Source: Castanea sativa
Taxonomy: Eukaryota > Streptophyta > Magnoliopsida > Fagales > Fagaceae
Assembly (NCBI RefSeq): GCF_040712315.1
Contig: NC_134015.1
Span: 52,367,464-52,431,463 of the forward strand
Length of the DNA: 64,000 nt
Direction: 5' to 3'
Translations under genes and position numbers: made by a program
Shown: piece by piece, positions 42,747-54,741 of the stretch
Numbering within the stretch: position 1 is the first letter of the stretch
Layout: each line of letters opens with the position of its first letter
The notes under the pieces: generated by a model
The model's input: only the letters and a program-made list of their open reading frames with translations
What the model was told of the DNA's origin: nothing
The model's database searches: none

Positions 42747-42905
42747 AATGACCACCACACACTCTTAGTGCGGTGGTCACTTCACAAGTATAAATGCTTG
42801 TAGGGTGTGGGGGGTAAGAGTCGGAATTTAAGTCTTCAGGAGGGAGTTTCACATACATATACACTTAGATTATGCTAGAGTAGAAATTATATCTTGTATT
42901 TTAAA
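42747..42905 (+). mobile_element. SINE-like dispersed repeat, family S2 copy 3
   Basis: Inverted relative to the copies at 9058 and 26275. It contains TAGTGCGGTGGTCAC, which resembles a Pol III A box, and a degenerate B box within GAGTCGGAATTTAAGTC. The tail has the shared TATACACTTAGATTATGCTA-like block. It lies only 25 bases from the well-defined SINE but is a different family. Confidence 0.5.
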
Positions 42906-43317
42906 AAAAAATTATATCAAAGGACACTTCTCACCATTGAAATTTAATCTTGCATGTTCTTCCAATGGGCAAATAATGACATCACACACATTAGAAAACA
43001 GATAGTTTTGTTTCAAATGAAAAATCAAACCCTCCATAATAAGCTTTTAGATACACCATTTTGTAAATAGATACGCAATAATTCTCATCTGTTAACCTTA
43101 CCGAATATAAATAAATAGCCTTACATGTGATCACACTAATCCTAATTGATTAATTATTGTTCAAATAATGTGATAGAAATCACAAAATAAATACAAATTT
43201 TGCCTCTAATCAAATTTGGCAGGATAAGAAGAGATGCTTATCTCAATTCTCAACCCCACATTTCATACTGCTAATGATGTACTAGTCGCTAACTCGTGCT
43301 ATGCACGGGAGCCTACC

Positions 43318-44068
43318 TGTGGGGGGTAAAAAGACCCTGATGGGGATGTGGGCCTTTGGGCCATGCTAAGGAAGGCCGACCTGCTCTTGGGTTTGGAATT
43401 TGTTAGTACTACGGGTCGGCCCATACGCCGAGGATCCGAGGATCCAGCCGAGGGTGAACTTCCCCTCGGACGGACACCGGAAAACCCGGGACTTCATGGT
43501 AAAGGTTAGGGAATGACACGGTCAAGACCAAGGGTTAAAAGGGGTGAACCCTTGAATGTCCTGGAAGCACCGATGTTAGAGAAATACCAAGGATAAAGGC
43601 TGCCACCTCCACATTAAAGACCCTGCACCTACCACCCTGGCCGCATTAATGGGGAAGTGACACCTGAACAGTGGAAGGGAAACTTCTGGTTACTATTCAA
43701 AGGCACTGAGAAAAGAAATATCTAGGCTAAGGGGGAGTTGGGGCAACACGTGTACAAAGTATCAAAAAGAAGAGTATTTAAAGAGCAACCTAGAACAGAA
43801 AAGGGGGACGGACTTTTTTGTAATCCAAAAGGAAAAGAAAAAAAGAGAAAGAGATAATATAAGAACAGCTCTCGGCTTGCGTCCGAGCATGTTGATTTAC
43901 AATATTCCTTGTTGTTTTCAAGTGTTTGCAATCTTTGACTTGTCATTTAATCCTCAAATACTTCTAACCTGGGTTTCAAGCCCACACTCTACAAATTCAT
44001 ATTGTTTAAGGCTCATTGGGCCTGAGCCCGTAACTGTTCTTGGGGCCAGGTGCAATTGTGCGCTTACA
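43318..44068. mobile_element. Solo LTR, family A copy 2
   Basis: Begins TGTGGGGGGTAAAAAGA and ends CGCTTACA. It is flanked by a perfect 5-bp TSD CTACC (43313-43317 and 44069-44073). The equivalent unoccupied site in the other Helitron-like copy reads CCTATCTATTTG near 29708. About 751 bp with no internal region, so it is a solo LTR. Confidence 0.9.
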
Positions 44069-44459
44069 CTACCTATTTGTAATGTAGACTAAAATAATTT
44101 TATAAAATCTTAAATTGATTAAGAAACTACACAAATATATGATTTTCTCTTGTATGACTTTAATTTGTGTTATAATTTGATGAAGAAGTCATTGCTTGAA
44201 CATGTAATGGTTTACAAAAAATTTGTCAAACAATTTTAGATACCGTAAAACATAATTTTAAAATTCAGTTATTAAAATTTTGAAAGACTAAAAAATATTA
44301 AAGAATCAAATAATTCACAGCTTAAAAATTATTGAAACAAAACAAAATATATATGCCTAAAAAATAGAAAAAAAGAAGAAGATTGAGTTACATTCAAAAG
44401 AATAATCCATGACTATAAGTTTGCACCCTATCCTAAAATATCACGTTAGTGAAGTAGAG

Positions 44460-44460
<1 letters not shown>

Positions 44461-44515
<55 letters not shown>
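44461..44515. repeat. (TAA)n microsatellite
   Basis: About 18 TAA units. The next solo LTR inserted into its right edge, and a few units reappear after the LTR (45266-45273). Confidence 0.95.
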
Positions 44516-45265
44516 TGTGGGGGGCAAAAAGATCCTGATGGGAACGTGGGCCTTTTGGGCCGTGTTAAGGAAGGCCGACCTGATCCTGGGTTTAGAATTT
44601 GTTAGTACTATGGGTCGGCCCATACGCCGAGGATCCGAGGATCCAGCCGAGGGTGACCTTACCCTCGGATGAACACCGAAGAACTCGGGATTTCATAGTA
44701 AAGATTAGGGGATGACACGGTTAAGGCCAATGGTTAAAAGGGGGGAACCCTAGAACGCCCTTAAGCACGGTGTTGAAGAAATGTCAAAGATAAAGGCTGC
44801 TACCTCCACATTAAAGACCTTGCACCTACCACCCTGGCCGCATTTATGGGGAAGTGACACCTGAACAGTGGAAGAGAAACTTCTGGTTACTATTTAAAGG
44901 CACTGAGAAAAGAAATATCTAGGCTAAGGGGGAGGTGAGGCAACACGTGTACAAAGTATTCAAAAGAGTAGTATTTAAAGAGCAATCTAAGACAGAAAAG
45001 GGGGACGGACTTTTTGTAACCTAAAAAAGAAAAAAGACAAGGAGAAAGATATAATATAAGAACAGCTCTTGGCTTACGTCTGAGAAGGCCGATTTACAAT
45101 ATCCCTTGTTGTTTCCAAGTATTTACAACCTTTAGTTTGTCATTTAATCCCCACACACTTCTAACCTGGGTTTCAAGCCCACACTCTACAAATTCATATT
45201 GTTTAAGGCTCATTGGGCCTGAGCCCATAACTGTTCTTGGGGCCAGGTGCACTTGTGCACTTACA
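44516..45265. mobile_element. Solo LTR, family A copy 3
   Basis: TGTGGGGGGCAAAAAG to GTGCACTTACA, 750 bp, flanked by ATAAT on both sides (44511-44515 and 45266-45270). Because the target is a TAA repeat, the TSD alone is weak. The abrupt return of TAA units after the LTR supports an insertion. It is closely related to copy 2, 447 bases away. Confidence 0.85.
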
Positions 45266-45519
45266 ATAATAATATCAACTTTTGAGTTTGAGTTTAAGTT
45301 GGACTTGTTAGAGAGATAGAGTTTCACTTCTTGTTAAATTTGGATTAAACAAAAATAATTTTGTTAAAAAAAATGATGAGTTTGAGTTTAAGTTGGACTT
45401 GTTAGAGAGATAAAGTTTCACTCATTGTTAAGTTTGGACTAAACAAAAATAATTTTATTTAAATATTGTACTGACGTGAAAAATTGTGAGAATTTCAAAA
45501 GTTTCGATTATATATGAGA

Positions 45520-45530
45520 GGGGGGGGGGG

Positions 45531-45567
<37 letters not shown>
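45520..45567. repeat. Poly(G) followed by (TG)n
   Basis: A run of 14 G then about 17 TG units. Such tracts are unstable in replication and can form quadruplex or Z-DNA in principle. Confidence 0.9.
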
Positions 45568-45568
<1 letters not shown>

Positions 45569-46042
45569 TAGATTACAATTTACAACTAGATGCATTGTAC
45601 ATGTTTGTTTGACATGAGCAATATCTTCTTCAAGAAACCAGCAAAATACATTCATTGGCACGCATGTTAACAAATATTGTCATAAAATTATTAAGGGTAT
45701 CACGTGAGTTTGCTTCAAATTGTTATGAATAATTGACCAACTGTTGACAACAACTTTTCAACAAAAAGTCTCTCTTATACTTGGATGAGATGCGATGAGA
45801 CTACATATTTTGATTTCGGTACCTTGGCTTTATTCTTGTTCGGAAAACTTTTTCATATACGAATTTGAGTTTATGACAATTCCCAAATATTCCACATGAC
45901 AAAGTATAGACACAAAAAATTTTGCACATAAGATTATAACCAATTAAAACTAGTTAACTCAACAATCACGTAGCATTACTCATTCCAAATTCATCCAATT
46001 TGAATTTATTACGAAAAAGTCTATAATCACAAAAATTTTCAC

Positions 46043-46550
46043 ACTTTATTGCCACAAGTGGCAAAGTGTGATTGGTAAAGAAAAAATGTGGTTTCGTATG
46101 TAAGTGATGATTAACTACTCATAGTTTATCATATCAAAGTTGTGGTAAAAAAATTATGAAATAATTTGTGGTTCTAGAATTACTCATTTACTACGGAGCA
46201 ATACTACGTACACAACAAATTTTACAACATTTTTTTACATGGTTGAGTTTGACGAACTTTTTACTAATTTTTATATAGACTTATTATTAAGACACCTTTT
46301 TGCCACAAGTGGCAAAGTGTGATTGGTAAAGAAAAAATGTGGTTTCGTGTGTAAGTGATGGTTAACCACTCATAGTTTGTCACATCAAAATTGCAAAAAA
46401 AAAAATTATGAAATAATTTGTGGTTCTAGAACTACTCATCTACTATAGAGCAATGCTACGTACATAACAAATTTCACAACATTTTTTTACATAATTGAGT
46501 TGACAAAATTTTTACTAATTTTTATATAAATTTATTATTAAAATAAAGTC
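46043..46550. repeat. Tandem duplication, period 251 bp
   Basis: GCCACAAGTGGCAAAGTGTG begins at 46051 and again at 46302. The units stay alignable through AATAATTTGTGGTTCTAGAA and ACAACATTTTTTTACAT. Differences are scattered substitutions. GCCACAAGTGGC contains the short palindrome CCACNNGTGG. Non-coding. Confidence 0.85.
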
Positions 46551-48529
46551 TAGCTACAAAATTGGTTATATTCTAAAGCTACAACCTTACTCAATAAAAT
46601 AAATATTACTACATATTTTAAAAATATAATCATTAAATTACATATTTTTTACCCTCAATACATATTAAATTTTGTACCAATTAGACGTTATGATCTAATC
46701 GTTTTTCTTTGCTATCACTACCAAGTGACATTCTTCTCAAAAATAGAAAAGAAAAAAGCGCATGGTCCCATGCCGCGTGCCGAATCAAATAGGTCAGAAT
46801 TTCACACATTATTTTTCCAAAAAGTTGCCAATTCATTTCCGACGCGCCTTCCAAATCAAGGAATTCTTTTGATAATTCTAGGAAACTCTCAAACCTCGTG
46901 GAAAATCCTTACCCATAGCAAGAGAAAGTAAATAAATATATAATCACTGGAAGAACATAATTGCGTACTTCATACGGTGGAAAAAGTTAGGTAAATTATA
47001 TTCTAGATTATATACACAAATAAAACGAGTTTAACATTGTTACAAATAAACCGTATAGTTTTGTTAGATTCAATTTGAATATAGAACTTTTAAAATATTA
47101 TCAATTAAATCTCTTATCAAACTTGAAAATCCAAATAAAAAAATCATTGATTTATATTGCTATGATTTTAAAAGTTTATAGTTTGATTTGAAATTATTAA
47201 AACTATAAGATTTAGTTTGTAATGGATAAAGTTCTTTCTAAACTTGTTTGGAAAAAAGTCACAATCTAATATTTTTCTTCAACATATCAATGGAGTTTTG
47301 AAAAATTCAAACATCTTAGAGATAGATGGAGAGATAGAAATTGATTGAAAAAACTACAATCCTTTGTATATTTCATTAGCCCAAATGAGAAGGGGATGGG
47401 GAAAGTTTGAACCAAATTCTGATAATGATGAACATAAGCACACAACTCATTACATGTTAATTTAAAAGACTATCCATTTATATTTGTAGTCAAATGATCT
47501 ACTTTTGTTTTGCAATAAAAAATTAGAAAATCATAAGACCTATTTAATAGACATGTAATTTGTTTAAATGATTTAATAAATAATGTAATTTAATACATGT
47601 GAATGGACTTATGATTTGTCATGTGGTCGAAAGCAAGAAAGTTAATACCGTATCAATATTGGGCATACTAGTAGTATATATCAGCACCATACCAACCTTA
47701 AAACCAGTATCGGTACTTCTCTAAAATGCATAGGATATATATACTGGATTGTTTACCTGAATATTAGTGTTTTGGTTAGAATTAATGTTTTGACTAATAC
47801 AATAAAAAATAGTTAAAAAAGATTTAAAAATGTTATTTAAGTTTATACATTAGATTAATGTATTTATGCTAATATTTGGGCTTTGCGAAAGTACATGAAT
47901 TTTTGAATAATATGTCTATATATATATATATATATATACAATATATGTATGTATATACTTTATAAATAGTAGTAATCTTGAAACGGTAAACCAACATCAA
48001 CCGTAACCAAAATATTTAATTCCCCTTTCCCCCAGTCAAATCGATACAGTCTTGAGTATGAAATTGACAAACTTTGTCCATTTGTAAATAGAAATTTCAT
48101 GGTATACAAACAAAAAAAATGGTCTAATTAAATTTTTTTTTTATTAAATGGTTTAATTTTAAACCACCTCTAAAATATATGGTTAAAAAAATTAATATTA
48201 ATATAAATCCCCAACATCTTAGTAGTTTTTAAAAAGACGTTCAGATTCAAATCTTTCATTCTCGTCGTAGTTATCAAACTTGAAAAAAAAGAAAAAAAGA
48301 AAAAAATGGTCACAAATAAATACAATACATACAATGCTGGATGAGCCTGTCTTGCCAATAACACAACTTGATGAGAAAAAGGCTCTCAAATAGAAACAAA
48401 AAGTAGCAGTAGAATTGAGAAAGAGACCCTTGACCCCATCTCTTACCATTATATATATACACACACATACATATTATATGTATATGTAAAATAATCTTTA
48501 ACCTAAAAAAACATTTTTCTAATCAAAAA
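46551..48529. other. Intergenic DNA upstream of UBC2
   Basis: AT-rich and without a recognisable gene. (TA)n tracts lie near 47919-47940 and 48455-48480. The proximal 500 bases are presumably the UBC2 promoter, but no TATA box or known element stands out. Confidence 0.4.
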
Positions 48530-48681
48530 AGCTGATCAGACGGTGATTTAGGGAGATCTTTCTACAATACCACAAACCCATTTTTTTGCTTTTGAATTTT
48601 TTGTTTGTATCTGTTTGTTTCTCGAGAAAAGTTTTGGGAAAATATCCCAAAGCTCAAGCTACTCGCCGCGTTTACTCACGG
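48530..48681 (+). other. UBC2: UBC2 5' UTR exon and leader intron
   Basis: A transcribed-looking leader ends with CACGG/GTGAGC at 48681/48682. The intron runs to the acceptor TTAATAG at 49099, nine bases before the start codon. The first part of the intron is T-rich and GC-balanced, as in plant leader introns that raise expression. The transcription start is approximate. Confidence 0.55.
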
Positions 48682-49108
48682 GTGAGCGAATCTCTTTGCT
48701 ACTGTTGTGTATCTACTTGTTTTGATTTGGTTTTGGTTACGAATTGCCCTAATTTTGATTGCTAATTTTCGATTTTGTCGATCTAGGGTTTTCTTACCCT
48801 TTGTGGGTTTGATGTGAATTTTAACTAATTATGCGGTTTTGTGATTTGGGTTTTGTTTTGTTTGCCTGTTGGATATGATTGTTGTGTTAAAGCTTAGATT
48901 CTGGGGGTTTCAAGAAATTGGGTTTTGTTACGTGGTGCTGAAATTTTGTGGAAGGATTGATTTAGAACAATATGTTTGAGAAATGATTCTCTCATGAACT
49001 GTTAATTGCTGCAATTTTGTTTAATGGTTGCTTTTGTGATTTATGTGTGGATGTATGACAATTTACTGAGCGTGGTGTTTGTTTGGGTTGGATTAATAGG
49101 CGGTGAGG

Positions 49109-52100
49109 ATGTCGACTCCTGCCAGGAAAAGATTGATGAGGGATTTTAAGAGGTTACAGCAAGATCCTCCTGCAGGCATCAGTGGTGCTCCTCAAGACAA
49201 CAACATTATGCTTTGGAATGCTGTTATATTTGGGTATGTTGCAAATGAAAACAATATTCCTTTGTTTCCATTTATTTTACTTTTGGTTTTTGTGTTGGGT
49301 TTTTTCTGAATGTTTTGGTTAAGTATAGATCTAATACAGTTGTGCTTATGCTATCCATTGGTTGAATTGCAGGCCTGATGACACCCCATGGGATGGAGGT
49401 AAAGTTACTTATCTTGCCTACTTTGATTTACTTTAATATCATGTTTTGATAGGCTTTTCTTCCTTTGTTCTGTAATTCTTAAGTTACATGGAGGGTTTCA
49501 GTGATACTATTGTTTGTTCTTAGTGAACCATCAAAGCATGGTTTGAAAGCTTTTTTTTTTTTTTTGGATAAGTATCATGGTTTGAAAGCTTTGTCTAGTT
49601 GTTTGGTTGGGTGACCTTCTTTGTTTGGATTTAATTTGATTTTCTAGTGTTTAGGCTGATTTTGATAGCCCACTGGGTTTTGGTTTTATCTAGAGATGGA
49701 AAATGGGCTGGTTTGGAGAGGTCATAAATGGGTTGGGTACTCATTTACCCATTTCTTACTCGTTAAACTAATTTTTTAATAACCATATCCAACCCAACCC
49801 AACCCAACCCACTTATTCTAGGCAAGACCTACCTCACCCATTAAGAGAGAGAGGGAGGGAGGGAGGGAGATTTACAATTCAATTCATAGAGTGAGCCAAT
49901 AAAAGGATGTTGTGCCATCCTTAAGAAGACTAGCCTTGGAGCGTAAGCTGATAAAGGTGTAGGTAAATCACCGTCTATGAAGCTAAGTGATTGTGCTCAA
50001 GAGCACACAAGGCGCCTAGAATGTGAACTGTTAAGTAATGATTTCTACGCCTATCAAAAGCAATGCAATGCAATCCTAAAAGTATATAATCATCACCCTT
50101 TGTTGGAGAGGTTTTGAATATGTTAGAGCTTGTAGAGCTCCTCTGTAGCAAGATTGGGGGTTTGCCTATGACCTATCTTGGTATGCCTTTAGGGGCATCC
50201 TTCAAGGTAAAGTCGGTATGGAATCCTATTTTAGAGAAGATGGAACAGAGAGTATCAAGCTGGAAGAAACTGTATTTGTCAAAAGGGGGGAGGTTAGCAT
50301 TATTGAATAGTGTACACTTTTGAGTCTACCTGCTTGTTATCTACCTTTGTTCACTATGCTTGTTAGTGTGGTGAATAGGATTGAGAAGTTCCATAGAATT
50401 TTTCTCTGGAAGGGTATGGAAATTTCTCTGGGGAGGTATGGGGGACGAGTTCAAGCATCATTTGGTGGGTTGGGATATGGTGTTAACCCCTATTGCTAAT
50501 GGTGGCTTGGGCGTTAGGAAGTTAGTGACATTTAACTAGGCTCTTTTGGGTAAATGGTTTATGGTGTTATATGTTGGAGGAAATGTGGTTATGCAGATGT
50601 GTAGTAGCCGTGAAATATCGATAGGAGTGGGGAGGTTGGTGCACAAGGACTGTTTGAGGTACTCATGAGTGTGGCTTATGGAAAAGCATAAGCATGGAAT
50701 GGGAAACCTTTCCACAATATCTGCTTTGATGTAAGGGATTGTACTCGTGTTCGGTTTTGGCATGACAAGTGGTGTGGTGACCCACAAGGCAACAACTGAG
50801 GATGCTTTTTCCTGATTTGTATGATTGTTCATTAGTTAGAGATGCCTTTGTTGGCTCCTTGTCCCAAGGCAAAGTGGTGGGGTACGGAAGAGGTGGGAAA
50901 TCAGATTTGAGTGTGAGTATAATGATTGGGAGATTGAGATGGATGGCTACTTCTTTCTTTAATCTCCTTTATTCTAATATCTCCTCACTGAGAGGGTAGA
51001 GATTGATTTGGTGGCTGAAAGGAAATGGAGATATGATGTGAGTTCCTTTTATGACGCCTTAAGGGGGCCTTGTGCGAAGAGTTTCCCTTGGAAATGCATC
51101 TGGTGTGTAAAGGCCCCAAGGAGGTTTTCTTTTTTTGATGGGGCGGTAGAATGGGGAAAGATTCTTACTTGTGATAATCTCATTAAGAGAGGACACACTT
51201 TAGTAGGGTGGTGTTGTATGTGCTGTTGTAGTGGGGAGACTGTGGAGCATATTTTGCTACGCTGTAATTTTGCATTCAAGTTGTGGACAGTGTAGTCAAA
51301 GGCGCCCGGGCGCTTGCCTAGGCGCCTGGGCGAGGCGAGGCGTGGCTCTAAGGTGAGGCGCCTTTAGTGAGTCGCTCGCCTTTAGAGCCTAGGCGAGCAA
51401 GGCGACTGCCTTAAGCTATGAAAAAGGAGGTAAGGCGAGAGCCTCAATTTTTTTTTTTAAATTTTTTAATTAAAATTTTTTTTTATAGAAGTTTGTTGTG
51501 AAACCTATTTTTAGACTATTAATTTCAAAAGGCATGTTATAAAACCTATTGTTAGTTAAATTAATTTACAAATTTGTTTTGTAAGACTTATTGTTATATA
51601 GAAGCTTATTGTAAAATGTATTGTTAGAACTAACTAATAGAGCCCTATGAAGCACGGGTGCGTTTCGGGATTCGGGTGCGGGTGCGGGAGCGGGTGCGGG
51701 ACTCGGCAATTTTTGAAAAAGTAGGGTGCGGGTGCGGCGGGGTGCGGCGATTAAAAAATTATTAAAAATATTTTTATTTATATTTTTAATATACTGCTAA
51801 ACATACTTTTTTCACATTATATAAATATATACCAAATTTAAGAACAATGGTAAATAATAACTAGAATACAGAGAATAGGAGAGAGCCTAGCTGAAGAGTG
51901 AAGGTAGAGAGTGGGAGAGAGGCTCAAGAAAAATGAAGAGGGAGAGGGTTGGGTCTTGGTTTTTTTCCAAATGGTGCGTTTGCACCTCTTTTTTTTTTTT
52001 TCAGCCATAAGCACCTGCTGCTGTTGTTGTTTTTTTTTTTTTTTTTTGAATTTCGGCCGGTATCGGCAGGTATCGGCCGATTTCGGCCGGACCGATTTCA

Positions 52101-54703
52101 CCCGATACGGACTGATTCGGGCCGAATCTTCCCGATTTCGCGCGCGTCGGCCCGAATCGGCGCCGTATCGGCGCGAATCGGCGCGAATCGCGCCGAATTG
52201 CGCCGAAAAAAATAGTTTTTTATTGCCGGACGCGGCACGGACGCGCAGGCAGCGGCGTCGCCTGCGTGTCGCCGCGTCCGGCCGCGTCCGACGCGGGTGC
52301 GGCGGCCCAAACGCCGCACCCGTGCTTCATAGATAGAGCCTAAACCATGTTAATCCTATTTTGAAATAATTTGATAGACCTAATTTCTTCATGCTACACA
52401 TTGAAAAACACTTCATTATAATATTATAATACACTAGGTACATATGATTGAAGTTCTATATGTAAAATAAATATGTTAAGAATTTGGCGCCTCGCTTTAC
52501 TCGGGCTAGCGCCTTTTTGTCGCCTCACACCTCGGGCAATACAAGGCCTTGGCGCCTTAAGGTCGCCTTTCGCCTTTGACTACCTTGGTTGTGGAGTTTT
52601 GTCTTTTGCACGTTTGGACTTTCGTGGGTGTTAACCGAAATGGTCACTGATCGTTTGTTTGGATGGTGGAATTGGTTAGGCAAGCAGTATTCATTTGTTT
52701 GGAATCTGGTTCCGTTATGTTTGATGTGGACACTGTGGTGGGAGTGTAACTGTTGTACATTTGAGGATTTGGAAATTTCTAGGACACATTTGATAGAATT
52801 GTTTTTTAGGATGTTGTTTGATTGGTCCTAGGTCTGGGGTTTCACTGGTTGTAACTTCATTCTTGAGTTAGAATCATTGTCGTCTTGTACAGCTGTACAT
52901 AACATCTTGTAATGTTTTAGACTCCTTAATGTACAATTCCATGTGCATGAAGTAGTATCGCTCAATATAATCATCCTTATTAAGTATAGGAATATTATCA
53001 TTGTCATCACAAGATTTGGAACCCTCGTCTTCTTACTCATTTGCTTTCTCTAAATTCATAGTCTACCTTTGACGAAGAGTATGTTGTAAAATAGAATTTG
53101 AATTTGTTGCCCTCCCTAGTGACCTCATTGTTGCTTGAGTCTCCTTTGGTGAGGATGAGCAGTGCATGGCATGTGGTGCCAAATGGATTTTTACCTTCTA
53201 GAATTTGTAAAGGGGTGGAAGGGTGAGCTTAGGTGTATGATATCATACAAAAATTGACTTTTGTATCACAAATCCATGGTGTATATCAATAGCATTAAGA
53301 TCTGAATCACCTGATTGCTTCATTTTGTATATATATTTATATTTAAATAAAAAACTCAAAAAAGCATGCTTTAGGTGCCCTTCTGCAAATGCAACTCGCT
53401 TTAGAGGCAAAAATTGTTGAGCTTTTGGTGCTTTGCGCCTAAGCGCCCTTTAAAGCTTGCCAACATTGGCTAGGAGAAGGCAATCACACCTTTAGAACTT
53501 AAAATAAACTATTGGAATTTTGTTAAAATCAATCTCACTATAAATGTAATGGACTACGGCAAAGCCTTTATATAGACTATTGCTAAGTCCTTTGCTCCTA
53601 GGATTACTAATAACCAAGAAAAAGTACATAAAAACTTCTAAACTAAATAAGAAAAAGACTCAAAACACAAAATAAGACTCATGGGCGTAGTACAGCCAAA
53701 GACAGTCCATTCCAAAAATCTGTAAATTACCAATTTGCTTCTATTCTAGTAAAACTCAGTCAAAACTGATCTAGCAGCAAATAAACGAAAACAAGCAAAG
53801 GTCCCAAGAGATCTCTCCATCATCCGAAACATCCCAAATTAATGCATGAGCACTATAACCTGCTTTCCTCACCTCTTGTAAGTCTTTAGAGGGGGCTGCC
53901 AGTTATGTTCCCCATCATATGGTGTTACACATCAATCACAGTGTACATTCTAGTTTGTGGTAGGCTTTGGGAGGTAATGAATGCTCACTTGACAGTATAT
54001 TTCTGATTATATCTCAAGTCTCAACAAACCTTCTGTTTTGATGGTGGAAAGGTTTGATAATCCTGATAGATGAATGTGATATGGCGCATCTCTTGCTGTG
54101 AACCATGCAATATGTAGTTGTGTGTGTGTATTTTTTCTTTAAATAGTGTCACAGAAATTTGATGGACTTCTCCCATACTCCAAGCATGAGGGAAAAAAAA
54201 GAAAAGAAAAAAGAACTAAGGAACTGATATTTCTGTTATGCTAATTTCTTTAATAGTGTTAGCAGTACTACTTTTTTTTAATACTCTATTTTCATGAATT
54301 ATACCTTTGAGTGCTTCAGGTACGTTTAAATTGACGCTTCAGTTTACAGAGGATTATCCAAACAAGCCACCAACTGTGCGCTTTGTCTCTAGAATGTTCC
54401 ATCCAAATAGTAAGTTTACTAATTATGTTTAACACCTACAGTTTATTATTCCTGATTTCTTGCTTTACAGTTTACACTTTGGATTTATAAAAAAGGACAG
54501 AATTTTCCTCCAAATTGGTTTGGAGGAAAATTCCTCAATTTGGAGGAAAATTCCTCCAGCCCACTATGTGGCATTATAATTGTAAGGGCCTCACTTATTC
54601 TTTCTCTTCTTTTTTGTGTGTGTTATAGATACATACAGCTGGGTTATCTGGGTTTATGTTCACCAATTCCTGTTGCTATCTCCAGTGTTGATGTGCTTTC
54701 ATT

Positions 54704-54741
<38 letters not shown>

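Larger units (their letters stand above)
43282..45491 (-). mobile_element. Helitron-like element, copy 2, split by two solo LTRs
   Basis: The plus strand shows A then CTAGTCGC and the palindrome CGTGCTATGCACG. On the minus strand this is a hairpin followed by CTAG and T, as at Helitron 3' ends. The body corresponds to 29678-30118. Two insertions (43318-44068 and 44516-45265) and an expanded (TAA)n tract account for most of the length difference. The left limit is well defined, the right one approximate. Confidence 0.55.
50095..52964 (+). mobile_element. 5'-truncated L1-type LINE inside UBC2 intron 2
   Basis: Same strand as the gene. Broken frames read [15 protein letters not shown] and [19 protein letters not shown] (C-terminal reverse transcriptase). 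These are followed by [19 protein letters not shown] and a zinc-binding zf-RVT domain, with [27 protein letters not shown] and C-x2-C...[17 protein letters not shown]. After an insertion the frame resumes at 52589 with [20 protein letters not shown]. Endonuclease and most of the RT are missing, as in 5'-truncated copies. ATATAATCATC occurs at 50084-50094 and 52965-52975, a candidate 11-bp TSD, although the right copy could be LINE 3' sequence. No poly(A) is left. Confidence 0.75.

Noticed and set aside
46049..46321. GCCACAAGTGGC palindromes as protein-binding sites
   Set aside because: They occur only as the two copies of a tandem duplication, so the recurrence carries no extra evidence.
51911..52336. 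Overlapping Arg-rich ORFs of 73-141 codons in UBC2 intron 2
   Set aside because: They span the AT-rich and CpG-rich halves of a TIR element. Composition explains them, there is no family similarity, and they run through the terminal repeats.
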